A stretch of DNA of 64,000 bases. Origin: Saxidomus purpurata (taxonomy: Eukaryota > Mollusca > Bivalvia > Venerida > Veneridae). Positions 46,291 through 56,672 of the stretch are shown in pieces. A model generated the notes under the pieces. The model searched no databases and had not been told where the DNA came from. It saw nothing but the letters and a program-made list of their open reading frames with translations. The stretch spans positions 24,602,498 through 24,666,497 of the forward strand of contig JAFMSR010000018.1 of the NCBI GenBank assembly GCA_022818135.1, given 5' to 3'. Position 1 is the first letter of the stretch. Each line of letters starts with the position of its first letter. Made by a program: the position numbers and the translations under genes.

Positions 46291-46611
46291 AATTTATAAA
46301 GAAATTTTATAAAGAAGTCTTAGAATGCTATAGATGAACATTCAATCTGTATGAAAATGAAATTAACTTTGTGAATAAATGGTATTTATTTGCAGGTATA
46401 TATGTAGATATATACTAAATATATATTCTTAATAGACTGAAAGTGTTTTCTCCATGTTTGGTAGCTTTCATGTTTGACTGTACTACTGGACTTGATGTTT
46501 TATTCTGGATCAAATGTCATTTATTACTGTAACATGTATTATTGTTTTTGTTGTATTAATCAATTATCATACCTTTATTTGAGTGTCTGTCAATGAGTGA
46601 ATGATTGTGTA

Positions 46612-47990
46612 GTTAGGATTCAAGGAACATGCTGTACTATTAGGTTTTAAGGAACATGCTGTACTGTTGGATTTCAAGGAACATGCTGTACTGTTAGGTT
46701 TCAAGGAACATGCTGTACTGATAGGTTTCAAGGAATGTGCTGTACTGTTAGGTTTCAAGGAATGTGCTGTAACTGTTGGGTTTCAAGGAACATGCTGTAC
46801 TGTTAGGTTTCAAGAAACATGCTGTACTGTTGGATTTCATGGAACATGCTGTACTGTTGGGTTTCAAGGAACATAATATACTGTTGGGTTTCAAGGAACA
46901 TGCTGTACTGTTAGGTTTCAAGGAATGTACTGTTCTGTTGGGATTCAAATAACTTGCTGTACTGTTAGGTTTTAAGGAACATGCTGTACTGTTGGGTTTC
47001 AAGGAACATACTGTACTGTTAGGTTTCAAGAAACATGCTGTACTGTTAGTGTTCAAGGAACATGTTGTACTGTTAGGTTTCAAGGAACATGCTGTACTGT
47101 TGGGTTTCAAGGATCATGCTGTACCGTTGGGTTTCAATGATCATGCTGTACTGTTGGGTTTCAAGGAACATTCTGTACTGTTGGGTTTCAAGGAGCATGC
47201 TGTACTGTTAGGTTTCAAGAAACATGTGTACTGTTAGCGTTCATGGAACATGCTGTACTGTTAGGTTTCAAGGAACATATGTACTGTTGGGTTTCATGGA
47301 ACGTGCTGTACTGTTAGGTTTCAAGGAATGTGCTGTTCTGTTGGGATTCAAAGAACATGCTGTACTGTTAGGTTTTAAGGAACATGCTGTACTGTTGGGT
47401 TTCAAGGAACATACTGTACTGATAGGTTTCAAGAAACATGTTGTACTTTTAGTGTTCAAGGAACATGTTGTACTGTTAGGTTTCAAGAAACATGCTGTAC
47501 TGTTGCCTTTCAAGGATCATGCTGTACCGTTTTGTTTCAAGGATCATGCTGTACTGTTGGGTTTCAAGGAACATTCTGTACTGTTGGGTTTCAAGGAGCA
47601 TGCTGTACTGTTAGGTTTTAAGGAACATGCTGTACTGTTGGGTTTCAAGGATCATGCTGTGCTGTTGGGTTTCAAGGAACATTCTGTACTGTTGGGTTTC
47701 AAGGAACATTCTGTACTGTTAGATTTCAAGGAACATACTGTACTGTTAGGTTTCAAGAAACATGCTGTACTGTTAGGGTTCAAGCAACATGCTGTACTGT
47801 TAGGTTTCAAGGATCATGTTGTACTGTTGGGTTTCAAGGAACATTCTTAACTGTTGGGTTTCAAGGAGCATGCTGTACTGTTAGTTTTCAAGAAACATGC
47901 TGTACTGTTGGGTTTCAAGGAACATGCTGTACTGTTAAATTTCAAGGAACATGCTGTAACTGTTAGGTTTCAAGGAACATGCTGTATTAT
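46612..47990. repeat. 27-bp minisatellite, large array (~50 units)
   Basis: Unit AGGAACATGCTGTACTGTTA plus GGTTTCA, repeated over ~1.4 kb with substitutions and few indels. Because 27 is a multiple of 3, long frames are open on both strands (GFKEHAVLL repeats at 47224-47850, STACSLKPN repeats on the minus strand). They lack start context, splice sites and a plausible fold, and I do not call them genes. Confidence 0.9.
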
Positions 47991-48214
47991 TATGCCTCAA
48001 TTTATTATCAGTGTTAATCTCCCATAGACAAACAGTTACCATTCATACTGTTTTGTCAAGGCAGCATGTGACCGCTAGAAATATACTGTCAGGCATGTAA
48101 CAGTATAATTTACTGTTACACGGCAGAACGTCAAGTATGTCAAGTATCCAATAATTGTTTTCAGCATAATAAACTGAACATTGCACAGCTTAAAGCTGTG
48201 TGATATTTATATAT

Positions 48215-48405
48215 ACTGTTAGGTTTCAAGGAACATGCTGTACTGCTAGGTTTCAAGGAACATGCTGTACTGTTAGGGTTCAAGGAACATGCTGTCCTGT
48301 GAGGGTTCAAGGAACATGCTGTCCTGTGAGGGTTCAAGGAACATGCTGCAGTGTTAGGTTTCAAGGAACATGCTTGACTGATAGGGTTTTAAGGATCATG
48401 CTTTT
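48215..48405. repeat. 27-bp minisatellite, satellite array
   Basis: About seven further units, some with a GTCCTGTGAGGGTTCAAGGA variant, separated from the main array by ~225 bp of unrelated sequence. Confidence 0.85.
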
Positions 48406-48721
48406 AGGGTTTCTCAGAATTGAGTATGCATATTTTAGTGAGGATGGAAGAAGTGTATTACATGTAGTGTGATCTTTTTGAAATCAGTTGATAGATGTGC
48501 TGAAATCATACTGGACTTGATTTTCTTTTGCCTTTGAGTAAGTAACATAGGCCCTCCATTCATCGTTCTTGTTAATTTTGTACAATAAATTGCTGAAAAG
48601 TGTATTTCAATGTGTCTTTGAAGTAAGTGCATACACTCACAAAGTCTCAATAGAAGCCCCCAACAAATACCAGTCAGAATTTCAGTGTAGCTGTTTCTAA
48701 CTAATGTATCATAGTGACAGT

Positions 48722-49002
48722 TTATTATCCCCCTGCCAAGGCAGAGAGGATATGGTAATGGTCTCTGTCCGTGCGTCCGTCCATCCGTCATACTCTTGTT
48801 TAGCATTGCTATGAAATAACTTGTCCTATTTTTTAATTATCCCCTTTTTTTAATCTTCTTGTCTGTTCCATAACTCCTTAAGTACTGAACCGAATTTATT
48901 CGAATTGCATACACTTACAGAGGACATTAAGATGCAGTGCAGTATTCAAGAGCCATAACCATACCTTACTCTATTTAATAGTTATCTACACTTATTGATT
49001 TT
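48722..49002 (+). mobile_element. Family F 5' end with one core
   Basis: TTATTATCCCCCTGCCAAGG, CAGAGAGGATATGGTAATGG, a GTCCGTGCGTCCGTCC microsatellite, and a core with TCCATAACTCCTTAAGTACT. It is followed directly by a family-D 5' end. Confidence 0.65.
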
Positions 49003-49480
49003 TATGTTCCCAAAGGGTGGCATATTAAAATCACAACGTACGTCCGTCGCCCCTTATCCATGCATCCGCCCTTACATTTTTCCATGTCCGAGCTGTAACT
49101 TTGTCATGCAATGAAGGATTATAAAATAACTTGGCACAAATGTTCAGCATATCAAGACGATGTGTCGCATGCAAGACCCACGTCCCTACCTCAAAGGTCA
49201 AGGTCACACTTAGAGTTTTAAGGTAATGGAATCCTTTATATATGCATGCATTTGTGTCCTGACTGTAACTTTGTCATGCATTAATTGATTTTAAAATAAC
49301 TTGGCACAAATGCACATCAAGACAATGTGTCGCGAGCAAGAACGACGTCCCTACCTCAAAGGTCAAGGTCACACTTAGAGTTTAAAAGTAATGGAATACT
49401 GTATGCATGGTAACTCTGTCATGCATGGAAGGATTTTAAAATTGCATGGCACAATTGTTGAGCACATGTAAAGAATCTTA
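49003..49480 (+). mobile_element. Helentron-like family D fragment
   Basis: TTATGTTCCCAAAGGGTGGC, ATATTAAAATCACAACGTAC, then two and a half ~172 bp cores (CTGTAACTTTGTCATGCATT, AAAGGTCAAGGTCACACTTA). Confidence 0.7.
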
Positions 49481-50955
49481 ACTCTAGCTTGTCTTATTTT
49501 TTAATTATCTCCCTTTATTACTTTTTCTTGTCCGGCCATAGCTCCTTAAGTACTGAACCGAATTTATTCAAATTGCATACACTTACAGAGGACATTAAGA
49601 CCCAGTGCAGTGTGCATTCCTCTCACCAAAAATTTCTTGGTCATAGAAAGAGCACTTGGCAGGGGGATGGCTAACATGGCTCTTGCTCTCAAATGAATTA
49701 ATTTCACACTTAGGATGTCACACTTCCAGTGGCTTTTAAATTGGATAGATGTGCAATTGGCTTTGCCCACACACATGCTCACCCCTTTAGCCCCATTACA
49801 GACCTGGCTTTTAATGTTAGGGAAGATTTGACAGTTTGTTATGGAGGAGTGAAGTATATAACTGGCCCTTCAACTGCCCCATCTGTACATAAGTGAAACA
49901 TTGATGAAACTGGCATTAAAGCCCCAGGAAATATTAGACATACTGGCTAGAATATATACATATACATGGCTTGCATGAAGCATTTCTGTCAAGTAGGGAT
50001 GTCATTGAATTTTTGTATCGATATATCAATTAAAACATATCGACGATACAGCGATATATCGATACACGGGCATAAAAAAGTCACTTACTATATATTCTAC
50101 CAAATCTCTGGACTTTATTTGTACTAAACATATGGTTCTGGTCTATAATATATATCAACCCTTGCAGTGCTGAAATATTTTTATGCCCCCGAAGGGTGGC
50201 ATATTAAAATCGCACCGTCTGTCCGTCCGTGCGTCCCCACTTACAAATTCGTGTCCGGACTGTAACTTTGTCATGCATTGAAGGATTTTAAAATAACTTG
50301 GCACACATGTCTAGCACATCAAGACGACGTGTCGCGTGCAAGACCCACATCCCTACCTCAAAGGTGAAGGTCACACTTGGAGTATGAAGGTTATGGAATC
50401 CTCTATATATGCACACATTCGTGTCTGGACTGTAACTTTGTCATGCATTGAAGGATTTTCAAATAACTAGACACACATGTCTAGCACATCAAGACGACGT
50501 GTGCAAGACCCACGTCCCTAGCTTAAAGGTCAAGGTCATACTTAGAGTTTGAAGGTAATGGATTCCTCTACATATGCATATATGCACACATTCGTGTCCA
50601 GACTGTAACTTTGTCATGCATTGAAGGATTTTAAAATAACTTGGCACAAATGTCTAGCACATCAAGACGACGTGTCGCGTGCAAGACCCACGTCCCTAGC
50701 TCAAAGGTCAAGGTCACACTTAGAGTTTGAAGGTAATGGATTCCTCTATATATGCACACATTCGTGTCCAGACTGTAACTTTGTCATGCCTTGAAGGATT
50801 TTAAAATAATTTGGCACAAATGTCTAGCACATCAAGACGACGTGTCGCGTGCAAGACCCACATCCCTACCACAAAGGTCAAGGTCACACTTAGAGTTTAT
50901 AGGTAATGGAATCCTGTATATATGCATACATTTGTGTCCGGACTATAACTTTATT
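49421..50955. repeat. 1.5 kb tandem duplication, copy 1
   Basis: ATGCATGGAAGGATTTTAAA at 49421 recurs at 50956, offset 1535, and near-identity persists to the end of copy 2 at ~52503. Copy 1 contains a family-F-like core, ~550 bp of unassigned sequence including TATCGATATATC motifs (50011-50070), and a family-D element from 50184. Confidence 0.9.
50184..50955 (+). mobile_element. Helentron-like family D element
   Basis: TTATGCCCCCGAAGGGTGGC, ATATTAAAATCGCACCGTCT, a GTCC microsatellite and four ~172 bp cores, each with AAAGGTCAAGGTCACACTTA or a variant. It is cut by the duplication junction before a 3' end. Confidence 0.8.
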
Positions 50956-52503
50956 ATGCATGGAAGGATTTTAAAATTGCATGGCACAATTGTTGAGCAC
51001 ATGTAAAGAATCTTAACTCTAGCTTGTCTTATTTTTTAATTATCTCCCTTTATTACTTTTTCTTGTCCGGCCATAGCTCCTTAAGTACTGAACCGAATTT
51101 ATTCAAATTGCATACACTTACAGAGGACATTAAGACCCAGTGCAGTGTGCATTCCTCTCACCAAAAATTTCTTGGTCATAGAAAGAGCACTTGGCAGGGG
51201 GATGGCTAACATGGCTCTTGCTCTCAAATGAATTAATTTCACACTTAGGATGTCACACTTCCAGTGGCTTTTAAATTGGATAGATGTGCAATTGGCTTTG
51301 CCCACACACATGCTCACCCCTTTAGCCCCATTATACAGACCTGGCTTTTAATGTTAGGGAAGATTTGACAGTTTGTTATGGAGGAGTGAAGTATATAACT
51401 GGCCCTTCAACTGCCCCATCTGTACATAAGTGAAACATTGATGAAACTGGCATTAAAGCCCCAGGAAATATTAGACATACTGGCTAGAATATATACATAT
51501 ACATGGCTTGCATGAAGCATTTCTGTCAAGTAGGGATGTCATTGAATTTTTGTATCGATATATCAATTAAAACATATCGACGATACAGCGATATATCGAT
51601 ACACGGGCATAAAAAAGTCACTTACTATATATTCTACCAAATCTCTGGACTTTATTTGTACTAAACATATGGTTCTGGTCTATAATATATATCAACCCTT
51701 GCAGTGCTGAAATATTTTTATGCCCCGAAGGGTGGCATATTAAAAACGGCACCGTCTGTCCGTCTGTCCGTCCGTGGGCCCCCACTTACAAATTCGTGTC
51801 CGGACTGTAACTTTGTCATGCATTGAAGGATTTTAAAATAACTTGGCACACATGTCTAGCACATCAAGACGACGTGTCGCGTGCAAGACCCACATCCCTA
51901 CCTCAAAGGTGAAGGTCACACTTGGAGTATGAAGGTTATGGAATCCTCTATATATGCACACATTCGTGTCTGGACTGTAACTTTGTCATGCATTGAAGGA
52001 TTTTCAAATAACTAGACACACATGTCTAGCACATCAAGACGACGTGTGCAAGACCCACGTCCCTAGCTTAAAGGTCAAGGTCATACTTAGAGTTTGAAGG
52101 TAATGGATTCCTCTACATATGCATATATGCACACATTCGTGTCCAGACTGTAACTTTGTCATGCATTGAAGGATTTTAAAATAACTTGGCACAAATGTCT
52201 AGCACATCAAGACGACGTGTCGCGTGCCAAGACCCACGTCCCTTAGCTCAAAGGTCAAGGTCACACTTAGAGTTTGAAGGTAATGGATTCCTCTATATAT
52301 GCACACATTCGTGTCCAGACTGTAACTTTGTCATGCCTTGAAGGATTTTAAAATAATTTGGCACAAATGTCTAGCACATCAAGACGACGTGTCGCGTGCA
52401 AGACCCACATCCCTACCACAAAGGTGAAGGTCACACTTATAGTTTATAGGTAATGGAATCCTGTATATATGCATACATTTGTGTCCGGGACTATAACTTT
52501 ATT
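50956..52503. repeat. 1.5 kb tandem duplication, copy 2
   Basis: Same content as 49421-50955. Differences are mostly single-base indels (for example GTGCCAAGACC for GTGCAAGACC, GTCCGGGACT for GTCCGGACT), so either a very recent duplication or an assembly/haplotype artefact. Confidence 0.9.
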
Positions 52504-52766
52504 ATGCTTTGAAGGATTTTAAAATAACTTGGCACAAATGTCTAGCACATCAAGCGGATGTGTTGCGTGCAAGACCCAAGTCCCTACCTCAAAGGTCAAG
52601 GTCACACTTAGTGTTTAAAGTAATGGAATACTGTATGCATTATTACTCTGTCATGCATGGAAGGATTTTAAAATTACATAGCACATTTATTGAGCACATG
52701 GAGAGGACACAGACTGTGAGGCACCTCTTTCGGGGGCATTCGTCACTTGTGAGGGACAGCTCTTGT
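51719..52766 (+). mobile_element. Helentron-like family D element with 3' terminus
   Basis: 5' TTATGCCCCGAAGGGTGGCA, about five cores, and 3' CCTCTTTCGGGGGCATTCGT, CACTTGTGAGGGACAGCTCT plus TGTT. The CCCCCGAA/TTCGGGGG pair is the subterminal inverted repeat of the family. Confidence 0.85.
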
Positions 52767-52869
52767 TGCCTATAAGACCACATTTCATTAAATTACCATT
52801 CGTAAGAAAAACATGGAACTCTGAGTAGAGTGATTGTTCATTTTCCGGTTCAGTTTTGATGAAATTTTT

Positions 52870-53573
52870 ATGCCCCCGAAGGGCGGCATATTAAAATCGC
52901 ACCGTCTGTCCGTCCGTCCGTCCGTGCATCCCCACTTACAAATTCTCTACAAATTTTCTCCAAGACCTCTACCAAGTTTGTTCAAATCATGCTCCTGGGC
53001 TCAATATTGGCCCCGCCTAGGGTCAATTGTTTTATACAGACATATATAGGAAAACCTTAAAAATCCTTCTCTGACACCATAAGGTCCAGAGCTTAGATAT
53101 TTGGTGTATCTAGTGGACCTCTTTGAAGTTTGTTAAAATCATACCCCAGAGGTCAAAATTCCATGCACCAGGGGTTGATTGGTATAAGAGAAACCACAAG
53201 GCCTAAAGCTTAGATATTTGGTGTGTAGTTTTATCTAGTGGTCCTGTACCAAGCTTGTTCAAATCATGCCCCTGGGGTCAAAAATAGACAATGCCCACTG
53301 GGGTGGGGGGTCCCTTTTCTTTATATAGAGTTATAGGAGAAACCTAGCTTCCAATGAGTTCCTATAAAACAACCACTGACTTACGAACTAGTGACTTTCC
53401 CTACCAACCACTGACTTTCCCTTGGAACAAGTGACTTCCTTAGCAACCAGTGACTTCCCCTAGCAACCAGTGACTTGCATAGCAACTACTGAGTCCCTTT
53501 AGCAACAAGTGACTAAGGTAAGTGCGCTGATACTCAGGTGAGCGATATATGGCCATCATGGAAGCCCTCTTGT
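52870..53573 (+). mobile_element. Composite of family D 5' end and family B cores
   Basis: Family-D start (TTATGCCCCCGAAGGGCGGC, GTCC microsatellite, CCCCACTTACAAATTC) runs at ~52950 into family-B cores (CTCTACCAAGTTTGTTCAAA), ending CAGGTGAGCGATATATGGCC, ATCATGGAAGCCCTCTTGTA. The 5' and 3' halves come from different families. Confidence 0.7.
53351..53515. repeat. ~20-25 bp minisatellite
   Basis: About eight units of AGCAACCAGTGACTTCCCT with variants, lying inside the composite element just before its 3' terminus. Confidence 0.75.
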
Positions 53574-53604
53574 ATATTAATTTAAAGTTATCTTATTGTT
53601 TCAG

Positions 53605-53712
53605 TGCAGTTCACGAGATGCATAAAAGCTCATGTCATTTCCAGAGTATTCAGGACTTGCTGAAAAATTCCATGTTTCTAAAACAACAGATTGATTATGA
53701 ACACAATAGAAG
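53605..53712 (+). CDS. Candidate host exon of an unidentified helical protein
   Basis: A 108-nt segment bounded by acceptor TTATTGTTTCAG and donor AG|GTAAGC. It reads AVHEMHKSSCHFQSIQDLLK and NSMFLKQQIDYEHNRR in the frame that continues the exon at 3123-3187. It enters and leaves in phase 2, is charged and helix-prone, and differs in composition from the surrounding repeats. No domain or family was recognised. If real, the gene is on the plus strand with introns filled by the elements described here. Confidence 0.5.
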
Positions 53713-54241
53713 GTAAGCAGTTTAGGATAAAGTACAGTTTTTGTAGGCAATGGAAGAACATTGACAAGGAGGAAAGATTCTTTACAGACTTTTATACAAG
53801 TCGAAAATTATTTGTGCCAGTCGTCTTTACTCTATCATTGCTGAATTTCTAGAAATTCGAAACTTGGTCATGTGGGATAAAAAACTAGTCCAAATTGTCA
53901 AATCATAGAAGATCAAGAAAGCTCTAAAAGCAACATTTCATACTCAAGCCATCATGAAAATTGGTCAGAATTTTGTCCTAGTTTATGTGAATTTATTTTA
54001 TTTTGTTTGCAAAGACAGCTCCGAAGCTTATTGAAATCGCTCTCGTACACTCATTCCAGATGTCTTCACGCTCGTGAGAGGCATCGAGTTTTTCATCACT
54101 GCTACCCATTTACAGCTGGGTGGACTGAGGCACGTGTGGCACACTTGTGCTTGGCCTGGGATTCAAACCCGAACTTCATTATCAAAATTGTGTAACATGG
54201 GGTCAAAAACTAGGTCACGAAGTATGTTGATCTTAACCTTT
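53713..54241. other. Intergenic or intronic sequence with a SINE-like fragment
   Basis: 54060-54200 resembles the tRNA-unrelated tail of a SINE (TACCCATTTACAGCTGGGTG, GACTGAGGCACGTGTGGCAC, GGGATTCAAACCCGAACTTC, the last a box-B-like palindrome). The rest is unassigned. Confidence 0.4.
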
Positions 54242-55030
54242 TTATGCCCCCGAAGGGTTGCATATTAAAATCGCAACGTCCATCTGTCTGTCTTTCTGTC
54301 TGTCTGTCTGTGCGTCCCCACTTACACATTCGTGTCCGGACTGTAACTTTGTCATGCATGGAAGGATTTTAAGATAACTTGGCACAAGTGCCTAGCTCAT
54401 CAAGATGACGTGTTGCGTGCAAGACCCACGTCCCTACCTCAAAGGTCAAGGTCACACTTAGAGTTTGAAGGTAATGGAATCCTCTATATATACACACATT
54501 CGTGTCCGGACTGTAACTTTGTCATGCATTGAAGGATTTTAAAATAACTTGGCACAAATGTCAAGCACATCAAGATGACGTGTCACGTGCAAGACCCACG
54601 TCCCTACCTCAAAGGTCAAGGTCACACCTAGAGTTTGAAGGTAATGGATGCCTCTATATTTGCATATATGCATACATTCGTGTCCGGACTGTGTCCGGTC
54701 ATGCATTGAAGGATTTTAAAATAACTTGGCACAAATGTCTATCACATGAAAGCGACGTGTCGCTTGCAAGACCCATGTCCCTACCTCAAAGGTCAAGGTC
54801 ACACTTAGAGTTTTTAAGTAATGGAATCCTTTATATATGCATACATTTGTATGCGGACTGTTACTTTGTCATGCATTGAAGGATTTTAAAATAACTTGGC
54901 ACAAATGTCTAGCACATCAAGATGATGTGTTGCGTGCAAGACCCACGTCACTACCTCAAAGGTCAAGGTCACACTTAGAGTTTTTATGCCCCCGAAGGGT
55001 TGCATATTAAAATCGCACCGTCCATCAGTC
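54242..55030 (+). mobile_element. Helentron-like family D element plus a second 5' end
   Basis: TTATGCCCCCGAAGGGTTGC, GTCT/GTCC microsatellite and four ~172 bp cores. At 54984 a new family-D 5' end (TTATGCCCCCGAAGGGTTGC, CACCGTCCATCAGTC) begins, and it leads into family-B sequence. Confidence 0.75.
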
Positions 55031-55655
55031 ATAGCCCGTTCGTCCGTCCACCGTTTCCTTCAAACGACATCTCCTCTGAAACCACTGGGCCGCTCTATCA
55101 AAGTTGTTCAAAGAACTCAATTCCATGCAGAACTCATGGCAACATATAGGAAAAACTTAAAAAATCTTCTTCTCTGAAACCACAAGGCCTAGAGCTTAGA
55201 TATTTAGTATGTGGCATTGTCTAGTGAACCTCTACCAAGATTGTTAAAATCATGAGCTCCAGGTCAAAATTGACCCCGTGTAGGGTCACTTGGTTTTACA
55301 TAGACTTGTATAGGAAAAACTCCTAAAAATCTTCTTCTCTGAAACCACAATGCCTAGAGTTAAGATATTTAGCATGTGGCATTGTCTAGTGGACCTCTAC
55401 CAAGATTGTTCAAATTATGAGCCACGGGTCAAAATTACCCCTTCCCGGGAGAGTGGGAAGTCAATTGATTTCACATAGGCTTATATAGGGAAAGCTTTTT
55501 AAAAAACACAAGGCCGACAGGCAGATAATAGATTTTTGAAATATTTCTTAGCATTGTGTAGTGAACCTCTACGAATTATGTTAGAATCATGACCCCTTTT
55601 ATTATAGCCAATGGTAGTTAGGTGAGCGATATAGGGCCATGATGGCCCTATTGTT
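55030..55655 (+). mobile_element. Helentron-like family B cores and 3' end, joined to family D 5' end
   Basis: CGTCCGTCCACCGTTTCCTT, three cores and GGTGAGCGATATAGGGCCAT, GATGGCCCTATTGTT. This is the second family-D/family-B composite in the window, comparable to 52870-53573. Confidence 0.75.
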
Positions 55656-56391
55656 TTGTTTTTTTCACCAGGGTCAAGGTCACTAAGGTCAAGGTCACTG
55701 TTACTAAAAATAGATTTTTTAAATTCTTTAATAATTGTTCTAAGTAAAAAAAAAATTAGGGGTGGATGGGGGGGGTGGTATTTTTATTTTTTTCACTAGA
55801 GTAAAGGTCACTGTCAATAGAAAAAAAATAATTCTACAATTTCTACAGCCGCCGTTGAAACCTGTTTTGGCGGAATTGCCGCATTTTCTTGTTCACTATC
55901 AAATGTACAATAGAAACATATGAAATGGGATGGTTATGCAAATGCATAAAAATGATCATTCAGAGGTTCACCTTTAATGTGAAAAGGGATTTTCAGTATT
56001 ATTTATTAATAGTAATTGTTCAATGTTTTCATGTTGTAAATTTCTCGCTTGGATGCAAAGCAGACGAGTGTCAGGCACCCGCAAGCGGTGCTCTTGTTTT
56101 ACAAGGTATTCTGTTACTTATAATTTCTTCAGTTGATAAAGCAGTCTTTCAGGTGTATTAATCACATTTAGTGATAGGTCTAGTTTAATTAACTTACAGC
56201 AATACAGTTCTTTATGACTGTAACTTTAAGAAGAAAAAAATCACCTCAGAGATGAGGCCCCAGTGGGGTTGTGAAATTTTATTAAAATGCTGGTTTTTTT
56301 TAAGCAGACAGATCAATACACTTTCCAGTTGCAGTTTTTCAGCTATTTGATTCATTTAGGCAGGGGATATAAATTCACTGAATTTGCTTGT
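55656..56391 (+). mobile_element. Fragments of family G-like, family J and family A tails
   Basis: 55670-55830 has GGTCAAGGTCACTAAGGTCA and a poly-A/poly-G stretch similar to 57290-57430. 56062-56098 is a family-J 3' end (CACCCGCAAGCGGTGCTCTT plus GTT). 56100-56187 is a family-A tail (AAGGTATTCTGTTACTTATA ... GATAGGTCTAGTT). 56188-56391 is unassigned. Confidence 0.55.
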
Positions 56392-56672
56392 TATACCCCC
56401 TGAACACAAGTGTAAGGGGAGCGTATACTGGATTCAGCTTGTCTGTCTGTAGACGAAATCTTGTGGACACTAAATCTCCAAAACCCCTGGGCAGAATTTG
56501 ATGATACTTCACAGAAGTGATATGTACAATGCCTTGTGCATGGTCCATGTTTCAGGTCTCTAGGACAAAGGTCAAGGTCACAGGGACTGGAGATAGTAAA
56601 ATCTTGTGGACACTAAACCTCCAAAACCCCTGGTCAGAATTTAATGATACTTCACAGAAGTGATAGTTCTAG
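56392..56672 (+). mobile_element. Helentron-like family H short copy
   Basis: TTATACCCCCTGAACACAAG, GTGTAAGGGGAGCGTATACT, one to two cores (ACTAAATCTCCAAAACCCCT, GATACTTCACAGAAGTGATA) and TAGTTCTAGTTGTG. A family-G 5' end follows directly. Confidence 0.7.

Noticed and set aside
46748..47110. 120-codon minus-strand frame of STACSLKPN repeats
   Set aside because: Antisense reading of the same minisatellite.
47224..47850. 208-codon plus-strand frame of GFKEHAVLL repeats
   Set aside because: It is the 27-bp minisatellite read in one of several open frames. No start context, no splice signals and no non-repetitive part.
54529..54879. 116-codon frame with two similar halves
   Set aside because: It is the translation of two ~172 bp family-D cores.
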